DNA of 29,955 nucleotides, taken from assembly GCA_020697375.1 (NCBI GenBank), contig JAJFBJ010000038.1, positions 1-29,955 of the forward strand. Reading direction: 5' to 3'. This document shows positions 24,071 through 29,955 of the stretch, one piece after another. The notes beneath the pieces were generated by a model. It did not search any database and was not told the DNA's origin. It worked only from the letters and a program-made list of their open reading frames with translations. The position numbers and the translations under genes are program-made. Position 1 is the first letter of the stretch. Every line of letters begins with the position of its first letter. Source of the DNA: Nitrospira sp. Its GTDB lineage: Bacteria > Nitrospirota > Nitrospiria > Nitrospirales > Nitrospiraceae.

Positions 24071-25354
24071 CTATTTCGCCTGCATCGTGATACCGGGCCT
24101 GATCGCCGCTTCTATCTGCCGATCCCATGTCTGATTCGCGGACTGCATCGGCGCCTTCACCTGTCCTCCAAGAAGCAAGTCGCCCAAGCGGTCGACTTGC
24201 GCCTGCATCAAGTCATCCGGTACACGCTGACCGGTACCCCAATATGACAACGGCACCCCGGTCCGATGGGTCGCTTCGAAGATTCCTCCGTACCCGGTCG
24301 TCTCATCGAGTTTGGTGAACAACAATCGCAGTGAAGGCACATCCACGCATTGGCTGACACTGACCACGAGATCCGGCACTCTGGTTCCCGCCGCTAAGAC
24401 CAGATGCGCTTCGATGGGAGAGGCGTCGTTCACCAAACCCCTCCAGCGCTGAGCCGCGACGGATTCATAGGGATTGAACCCGGCCGTATCGATCAAAACG
24501 AGCTCGGCTTCACGGGCATGGTCGATCGCCGCGCGGGCTGCTTCGCAGGAACCGGCGACAGCGAGCTCGATGCCCAACACCTCCGCATACAAGCGCAGGT
24601 GCTCCACCGCCGCGGGCCGGAAAGTATCCATGGTGATCAACGCGATGCTGCGCTGCTCGACGATGCCGTATTGCGTCGCAAGCTTGGCAATGGTCGAGGT
24701 CTTTCCGACCCCGCTGGGTCCGATGAACAACGCGACCTTCTGTTCTCCTCCGGCGCTCAACAACGGCCCGGCCGTCTTGATACGGGACAACAGAACTGTC
24801 CGCAGCAGCTGAAGGGAGGAACTGCGTTGAGACGATCCTGGATCAACCAAGGTTTCCTGCAGTTCCCGCAGGCAGCCTTCCGCCGTCAGCTGTTCCACGC
24901 CTTGCGCCAATAAATCTTCATACACCCGTTGAAAGGAATGGATGGCCGTGCCCTGATTGCCGGTCCGATCCTGTGGTCGGCCATGTGCCGGTGGGAAGTT
25001 TCCGGTCAGGACCGAGGCCGGGCGGGAATCCACTTTCGGCTTTTCGGCGAACGTCTCCATCGCCCCTTGCAACGTTCTTTGGAAGCGCGACTCTTCCGCC
25101 GGCAGCGCGGGCGCCCGGGAGAGCGGAGGGTGGGACTGTTCCTCCTGAGCGAGCGATGGAGCAGGCGACGGGACGGCTGCATCATCTTCAATGGCGGCCA
25201 TGACTTCCAGCACGGAGCCGCCCAACAGGCCGAACCCGTTGTCCCAGGATCTCACGCGTTTCGTAGAGAGAATGACCGCATCCGGACCGAGGGTGTCTTT
25301 GATCGAGCGAATGGCTTCCTGCATCGACTTCACGTGGAACGTCCGTACCTTCAT
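24071..25354 (-). CDS. flhF: SRP-type GTPase FlhF, flagellar placement protein
   Basis: A 427-residue protein with the FlhF layout. The basic N-terminal B domain begins MKVRTFHVKSMQEAIRSIKDTLGPDAVILSTKRV. A proline-rich, low-conservation linker covers about 60-140. The NG GTPase has the P-loop FIGPSGVGKTSTIAKLA (about 210-226), MDTFRPAAVEHLRLYAEVL and the DTAGFNPY G3 motif (from 289). FlhF recruits the first basal-body proteins to the cell pole or chosen site. The ATG overlaps the flhA stop by four bases (ATGA), so the two genes are coupled. Confidence 0.96.
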   Translation of the reverse strand: MKVRTFHVKSMQEAIRSIKDTLGPDAVILSTKRVRSWDNGFGLLGGSVLEVMAAIEDDAAVPSPAPSLAQEEQSHPPLSRAPALPAEESRFQRTLQGAMETFAEKPKVDSRPASVLTGNFPPAHGRPQDRTGNQGTAIHSFQRVYEDLLAQGVEQLTAEGCLRELQETLVDPGSSQRSSSLQLLRTVLLSRIKTAGPLLSAGGEQKVALFIGPSGVGKTSTIAKLATQYGIVEQRSIALITMDTFRPAAVEHLRLYAEVLGIELAVAGSCEAARAAIDHAREAELVLIDTAGFNPYESVAAQRWRGLVNDASPIEAHLVLAAGTRVPDLVVSVSQCVDVPSLRLLFTKLDETTGYGGIFEATHRTGVPLSYWGTGQRVPDDLMQAQVDRLGDLLLGGQVKAPMQSANQTWDRQIEAAIRPGITMQAK

Positions 25355-27459
25355 GCGAGGCTCCTGGTCTCACCGGATTCGAGATCGATCCGCACGGTTT
25401 CCATCGCCTGTAACCGCACGACGCTATCGACCTCGTTCAAACCCAAAATCGGAACGGAATGCAGGATTCGATCCGTCAATTTCCGTAAATGCCGCCGTAA
25501 CGAGGGCGAGCACAAAATCACCGGTTGGTGTCCGCGCCCGACCATCCGTTCCGCTGCCTGCTTCAATGCAGCGAGCAGTTTCTGTGCCACCAGCGGATCG
25601 GGAATCCATTGGTTGCCCTGCGCCGTCGAATTGGCCTGATCCGCGAGGGTACGGTCCAGCCGCGGGTCGAGTCCGATGATCGGCAGGGAGCCATCCGGGG
25701 CCAAATACTGCCGGGTAATGGTCCGTCCGAGGGCTTGCCGCGCAACTTCAGTCAGGATATCCGGATCTTTGGTCGTCGCCGCATGGTCGGCAACGGTTTC
25801 GAGAATGCTGCGCAGATCCCGGATCGGCACGCCTTCACGCAAGAGATGCGACAGGACCCTCACAAGGGTGCCGAGAGGAATCAAATTGGGAATGACTTCC
25901 TCCACGAGTTTGGGGTGATTTTTGCCCAGCTGATCGAGCAACCCCTGCACTTCCTGCCGACCCAGAAGCTCATGGGCATGCCGTTTGATGAGTTCCGACA
26001 GGTGGGTGGCGATGGCGGACCCTGGGTCTACGACGGTGTATCCGGCCAGCTGCGCCTGTTCCCGCGCCTGCTCCGGCACCCACATGGCCGGCAGCCCGAA
26101 TGCCGGTTCTTTGGTGGGAAGGCCGTGAATGGCCCCGCGCTGGGCCGTGCCGGGATCGATCGCCAGCACGTGCGCCGGCATCACTTCCGACTTGGCCAAT
26201 TCAACGCCTTTGAGCAGCGCCGCATATTCATTCGGCCGGAGTTGAAGGTTATCGCGAATGTGGATCGGCGGCAGGACGAATCCCATTTGTTCGGCGAACT
26301 GACGGCGGAGTCCCTTGATACGATCCAGCAAGGCTCCGCCCTGCCCTCCATCCACCAGACTGATGAGGCCATAGCCCACCTGCACTTCCATGAGATCCAG
26401 AGGCGCCACCTGAGTACTCGTTTCTTCTGCCTTGGGCTGGGGCGAAGCTTCGGATGGAGCCACTTCGAGCGCTTGCTGCCTTTCGTGGAGCTGATAGGCC
26501 ATCCATGCCGTCATCCCGCCGAGAGCCAGGAACGCCAGATGAGGGAGCCCCGGAACCAGCCCCAGCGCCAACAGGATGCCCGCGGCGGTGCCGACCGCCT
26601 TGGGCGAGATGAGAATCTGGCGCGTGATTTCGAATCCCAGATTTACCTCCGACGCGGCGCGCGTGATCACGATACCGGCCGCGGTCGAGACGATCAGGGC
26701 CGGCACTTGCGCCACCAGCCCTTCGCCCACCGTCAACAGCGTGTAGGTTTGCGCGGCCGCCGCCAGCGTCATGCCCTGTTGCAGCACCCCGATGGTCAAG
26801 CCGCCCAGAATGTTGACGAGGGTAATCACGACCGCCGCCACGGCGTCGCCGCGCACGAACTTGCTAGCTCCGTCCATCGCGCCGTAAAAATCCGCTTCCT
26901 GCGCGATTTCCTTGCGCCGATGCCTGGCTTCCTTGTCGTTGATCAATCCTGCGTTCAAATCGGCATCGATGCTCATTTGTTTGCCGGGCATGGCGTCCAA
27001 CGTGAATCGCGCGGCCACTTCCGCCACCCGGCCGGCGCCCTTGGTGATGACCACGAAATTGATGATGACGAGGATCGTGAAGACCACCAGTCCGACGGTA
27101 TAGTTCCCGCCGACGACGAAATTTCCAAAGGCCCTGATCACCTCACCCGCCGCCGCCACCCCTTCATTGCCGTGCAACAGAATGAGTCTTGTCGAAGCGA
27201 TGTTCAGCGCCAGACGTAGCAGGGTCACCAGGAGGAGAATTGAAGGAAATACGGAGAACTCGAGCGGGCGGCGGACCTGCATGCCGACCAACAGGATGAT
27301 GATCGATACGGTGATGTTGAAGCTCAGCAGGAGATCCAGGAAGAAGCGTGGCAAGGGAATCAACATCACCATCAAAATGCCCACGACTCCCACGGACATC
27401 AGGATGTCGGGGTGTTTTACCAGTGACGAGGTGGGAACCGATGTCGTTTCGTTCGTCAT
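25351..27459 (-). CDS. flhA: Flagellar export gate protein FlhA
   Basis: A 702-residue membrane protein, the normal length. The N-terminal half has eight or so membrane segments (starting SVGVVGILMVMLIPLPRFFLDLLL). The FHIPEP signature is around DADLNAGLINDKEARHRR. The cytoplasmic half includes IRDNLQLRPNEYAALLKG and the export-substrate docking region GLPTKEPAFGLPAMWV. FlhA forms the nonameric export gate. The frame is open to 27519, but the ATG at 27459 has GGAG six bases upstream and gives the usual FlhA beginning. flhB ends 22 bases upstream. Confidence 0.98.
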   Translation of the reverse strand: MTNETTSVPTSSLVKHPDILMSVGVVGILMVMLIPLPRFFLDLLLSFNITVSIIILLVGMQVRRPLEFSVFPSILLLVTLLRLALNIASTRLILLHGNEGVAAAGEVIRAFGNFVVGGNYTVGLVVFTILVIINFVVITKGAGRVAEVAARFTLDAMPGKQMSIDADLNAGLINDKEARHRRKEIAQEADFYGAMDGASKFVRGDAVAAVVITLVNILGGLTIGVLQQGMTLAAAAQTYTLLTVGEGLVAQVPALIVSTAAGIVITRAASEVNLGFEITRQILISPKAVGTAAGILLALGLVPGLPHLAFLALGGMTAWMAYQLHERQQALEVAPSEASPQPKAEETSTQVAPLDLMEVQVGYGLISLVDGGQGGALLDRIKGLRRQFAEQMGFVLPPIHIRDNLQLRPNEYAALLKGVELAKSEVMPAHVLAIDPGTAQRGAIHGLPTKEPAFGLPAMWVPEQAREQAQLAGYTVVDPGSAIATHLSELIKRHAHELLGRQEVQGLLDQLGKNHPKLVEEVIPNLIPLGTLVRVLSHLLREGVPIRDLRSILETVADHAATTKDPDILTEVARQALGRTITRQYLAPDGSLPIIGLDPRLDRTLADQANSTAQGNQWIPDPLVAQKLLAALKQAAERMVGRGHQPVILCSPSLRRHLRKLTDRILHSVPILGLNEVDSVVRLQAMETVRIDLESGETRSLA

Positions 27460-27481
27460 CGCCGCTCCATAAAAAATTGCA

Positions 27482-28564
27482 TCACGCCGGCGGCAGCTTG
27501 CCGCGCACGCGATACACAAACGCCAGGATTTCCGCCACCGCGCGATAGAGATCCTCGGGGACCTCTCTGCCCACTTCCACCAGCTTGAAGAGGGTGCGCG
27601 CCACCAGTTTATTTTCGACGATCATGACGCCATGCCGTCGCCCGATTTCCCGGATCTTCTCGGCGACGAAGCCGGCGCCCTTGGCGACCACGACGGGCGC
27701 GCCCATGGCGTTGGAGTCGTACCGGAGCGCGACGGCCAGGTGAGTCGGATTCGTCACGATCACATCCGCTTTGGGAACGGCGTCCATCATGCGTTTACGC
27801 GCCATCTCCCGCTGCGTGCTGCGGACCTTCGCCTTGAGTCCCGGATCTCCCTCGGCCGCTCGATGTTCCTCTTTGATTTCGTCGCGCGACATCCGCAGCC
27901 CGCGCTCCCACTCGTAGCGCTGGTATGCGTAATCCGCGGCGCCGATGACGATTGCCGCTCCGCCCATCATGAGGGCTGCCTTGAAGGTCGCCCATCCAAC
28001 GGTCGGCAACAGGGTTTCCATGCCGAATTGCGTCAGGGATATGAACTGCACCATGTCGTCGCGGATCGCGAGATACCCGGTCCATCCGATCGCCAGAATC
28101 TTGAGCCACGATTTCACCAGTTCGCTGAACGAGCGCAGAGAAAACAACCGCGAGAACCCGCCGACCGGGCTGATCTTCGAAAAATCCCATTGCAAGCCAT
28201 CCTTACGCCAGAGGAAGCCGGTTTGCATGAGGTTCGCCCCTACTCCTATGACAGCGATGCCGGCGAATACCGGTCCGAGGGTCATGAAGACGTCGAGTCC
28301 GATTTCTCCGAGGAGCAGATGCAGGTGGTCGAGACTGAGCGTACGATGCGAGGTCTCTTGAGCGGATTTGACCAGCCAGGTCTGGAGCGTCGCCCGAAGA
28401 CGCTCCAGAATGACCGGCGCCATCCAATAGAGGGTTCCCAGGCAGCCCATCAATCCCACAGCCATCACGGCATCCCGGCTGAGCGCGATCTGACCCTTGC
28501 TGCGCGCTTCCGCCTTGCGTTTCGGCGTCGCCTGTTCTGTCCGGTTCTGCGCGCTGTCAGCCAT
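27482..28564 (-). CDS. flhB: Flagellar export switch protein FlhB
   Basis: A 360-residue protein. The N-terminal ADSAQNRTEQATPKRKAEARSKGQIALSRD precedes four membrane segments, followed by the cytoplasmic domain with the self-cleavage site NPTH at 272-275 in IVTNPTHLAVALRYD. FlhB switches export from rod/hook to filament substrates after cleavage. The end with YRVRGKLPPA is usual. The ATG lies inside the last codons of fliR (eight-base overlap), so the genes are coupled. Confidence 0.98.
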   Translation of the reverse strand: MADSAQNRTEQATPKRKAEARSKGQIALSRDAVMAVGLMGCLGTLYWMAPVILERLRATLQTWLVKSAQETSHRTLSLDHLHLLLGEIGLDVFMTLGPVFAGIAVIGVGANLMQTGFLWRKDGLQWDFSKISPVGGFSRLFSLRSFSELVKSWLKILAIGWTGYLAIRDDMVQFISLTQFGMETLLPTVGWATFKAALMMGGAAIVIGAADYAYQRYEWERGLRMSRDEIKEEHRAAEGDPGLKAKVRSTQREMARKRMMDAVPKADVIVTNPTHLAVALRYDSNAMGAPVVVAKGAGFVAEKIREIGRRHGVMIVENKLVARTLFKLVEVGREVPEDLYRAVAEILAFVYRVRGKLPPA

Positions 28565-29345
28565 GTCCCAATGCCTTCAGCAGACCGAGAATGGTATCCG
28601 CCAGCGTGATGAATTCCCGTTCGAACAGCGAGAGGGTAAAGGGCATGGCCAGGCCCATAGCGATGAGACCTCCCGCGATGGTGACGGGAAAACTCAGCAC
28701 GAAGACGTTCATCTGGGTGACCGCCCGCCCGAGTATCGACAGGATGGTGTTCACGATCAACAGGGTGGCGAAGACCGGCGCGGCGATTTTGAGCGCGACA
28801 CCGAGCATGTTTTGGGCCAACTGGATGACGTCCATGACGATGCTTTCGGACAGCCTGGCGCCGAACGGCGGCACGAACTCATAACTCATCCCGATGGCAT
28901 GGACCACCAGCACATGGGCATTCAGGGAAAGAAACACCAGGGAGCCGAGCGTCAGTTGAAATTGCGAGATGAGCGGCGCGTTCTGATGCGTCGTGGGGTC
29001 GAGCAATTGAACGGCGCTGAAGCCCATCTGGCTGCCGATCAATTCGCCCGCGATCTGGAAGCCTGAAAACAAAAGCCGGACGGCCAGTCCGATGGTCAAC
29101 CCGATCAGAAATTCATTTCCCACGCCGGCGACGACCGTGGCTGGATCGGTGGGAAGGGCGGGCAACTGAATGATGGGTGTGAGCACGAGGCCCAGCATCG
29201 TCACGAGCCCGGCCTTGAGCGGCGCCGGTATGGCTTTGGTATTGAGGATCGGAAACACGCTGATGATGCCTGCGATCCGCACCAGCAAAATCGAAAACGA
29301 TTGGAACTGCGGAATCGCCAGGTGGAGGGTTTGAGCGGCGTTCAT
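28557..29345 (-). CDS. fliR: Flagellar export apparatus protein FliR
   Basis: About 262 residues with several hydrophobic segments (FSILLVRIAGIISVFPIL, LKAGLVTMLGLVLTPIIQL, FLIGLTIGLAVRLLFSGFQIAGELIGSQMGFS) and the FliR-type end VSFPVTIAGGLIAMGLAMPFTLSLFE. FliR is part of the FliPQR core of the export pore. The frame is open to 29432, but the ATG at 29345 gives the expected FliR start and leaves 14 bases after fliQ. No strong ribosome site was seen, so coupling to fliQ is likely. Confidence 0.96.
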   Translation of the reverse strand: MNAAQTLHLAIPQFQSFSILLVRIAGIISVFPILNTKAIPAPLKAGLVTMLGLVLTPIIQLPALPTDPATVVAGVGNEFLIGLTIGLAVRLLFSGFQIAGELIGSQMGFSAVQLLDPTTHQNAPLISQFQLTLGSLVFLSLNAHVLVVHAIGMSYEFVPPFGARLSESIVMDVIQLAQNMLGVALKIAAPVFATLLIVNTILSILGRAVTQMNVFVLSFPVTIAGGLIAMGLAMPFTLSLFEREFITLADTILGLLKALGHG

Positions 29346-29359
29346 GGTGATGCGATGCC

Positions 29360-29632
29360 CTATGAATGGATCAGGGTCGGAATGCTGGTGATGAGCCGGG
29401 TCATGAAGGCGATCAAGACCCCCATCATCCAAGGCAAAAACAGAAGCGTCGCGGCAAACACAGCCAGCACCTTCGGCACGAACGTGAGCGTGGCCTCGTT
29501 GATCTGCGTCATGGCTTGAAACGTACTGACCAACAGGCCGACGACCAGACTGAGGCCCAGGATGGGCGCCGACACCAGGATGGTCGTTTCGATGGCTTGC
29601 CGGCCGATTTCCGTGACGGTTTCGAGGGTCAT
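29360..29632 (-). CDS. fliQ: Flagellar export apparatus protein FliQ
   Basis: A 90-residue protein of the standard FliQ size with two membrane hairpin helices: GRQAIETTILVSAPILGLSLVVGLLVSTFQAMTQINEATLTFVPK, then AVFAATLLFLPWMMGVLIAFMTRLI. The FQAMTQINEATLTFVPK segment is diagnostic. It belongs to the FliPQR core. AGGAGAG lies about eight bases before the ATG, and fliP ends 13 bases upstream. Confidence 0.98.
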   Translation of the reverse strand: MTLETVTEIGRQAIETTILVSAPILGLSLVVGLLVSTFQAMTQINEATLTFVPKVLAVFAATLLFLPWMMGVLIAFMTRLITSIPTLIHS

Positions 29633-29645
29633 GCGCGCGACTCTC

Positions 29646-29955
29646 CTATTGAAAGCTCTTGACCATCGATCCGACGACCAGGTACCAGCCGTCGGCGAGG
29701 ACGAACAAAATCAGTTTGAACGGAAGCGAGATCATGACGGGCGGGAGCAGCATCATTCCCATCGACATCAAGACGCTGGCGACCACCATATCCACGATGA
29801 GAAACGGGATGTAGAGCAGGAACCCGATCTGAAACGAGATGCGCAGTTCACTCAGCACAAAGGCCGGGATGATCACATGGGTCGGAACCTGCTCCACCTG
29901 CGCGGGCTTGGGGGAATGGGCCAGTTCGAGAAACAATTCGAGATCCTTATCGCGC
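29646..29955 (-). CDS. fliP: Flagellar export apparatus protein FliP, C-terminal part
   Basis: The gene enters from the right edge; about 103 C-terminal residues are visible. They read [17 protein letters not shown], then [75 protein letters not shown], the best conserved part of FliP. FliP forms the five-subunit ring of the export pore. The rest of the gene, and probably fliN/fliO-type genes, lie beyond the window. Confidence 0.97.
   Translation of the reverse strand, partial: RDKDLELFLELAHSPKPAQVEQVPTHVIIPAFVLSELRISFQIGFLLYIPFLIVDMVVASVLMSMGMMLLPPVMISLPFKLILFVLADGWYLVVGSMVKSFQ

Noticed and set aside
25525..27219. Long open frame on the plus strand opposite flhA
   Set aside because: It is wholly antisense to the well-conserved flhA, has a composition rich in His, Arg and Gln typical of a shadow frame in GC-rich DNA, and shows no domain.
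1..29955. tRNA, rRNA, CRISPR, insertion sequences, phage genes
   Set aside because: No repeat arrays, transposase motifs or RNA-gene landmarks were seen anywhere in the window.

Overview
The window reads as chromosome of a diderm, motile, moderately GC-rich bacterium. FlgH (lipoprotein), FlgI and FlgA mean the flagellum has L and P rings, so there is an outer membrane. The consecutive order fliP-fliQ-fliR-flhB-flhA-flhF-flhG-fliA, then flgF-flgG-flgA-flgH-flgI-flgJ, flgM-flgN-flgK-flgL and csrA-fliW suggests the phylum Nitrospirota (Nitrospira-like). That assignment comes from gene order and protein character, not from a search. No tRNA, rRNA, CRISPR array or insertion sequence was seen.

Left part (1-6993, all minus strand): a surface-sugar operon read right to left. 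It holds a DegT/ColD-type PLP enzyme with His in place of the catalytic Lys, an NAD-dependent sugar epimerase/dehydratase, a GHMP sugar kinase of the HddA type, a sugar-1-phosphate nucleotidyltransferase of the HddC type, a class I aminotransferase, a B12-binding radical SAM enzyme, and the first 37 residues of a thiamine-diphosphate enzyme that runs off the left edge. Together they look able to activate and remodel a heptose- or deoxyhexose-type sugar, possibly for a surface glycan or for flagellin modification (inference).

Centre (7180-12214): a c-di-GMP and signalling block. A YcgR-like PilZ protein (minus) diverges from an HD-GYP phosphodiesterase and a cytoplasmic hybrid histidine kinase (PAS-PAS-HisKA-HATPase-REC-REC-Hpt), both plus strand. 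A candidate sigma-28 promoter precedes the HD-GYP gene.

Right part (12293-29955, all minus): the flagellar cluster. Transcription enters from the right edge with the export apparatus (fliP to flhB, flhA), the placement GTPase/ATPase pair (flhF, flhG), sigma-28 (fliA) and a membrane-bound degenerate GGDEF protein. After a 279-base gap holding a good sigma-54 (-24/-12) element come the distal rod and L/P-ring genes flgF, flgG, flgA, flgH, flgI, flgJ. A sigma-28 element precedes flgM-flgN-flgK-flgL (anti-sigma factor, chaperone, hook-filament junction). A further sigma-28 element precedes csrA-fliW, the post-transcriptional regulator and its flagellin-sensing antagonist. The promoters fit a hierarchy: sigma-54 for rod and rings, then FliA for FlgM, junction proteins, CsrA/FliW and probably the HD-GYP enzyme.
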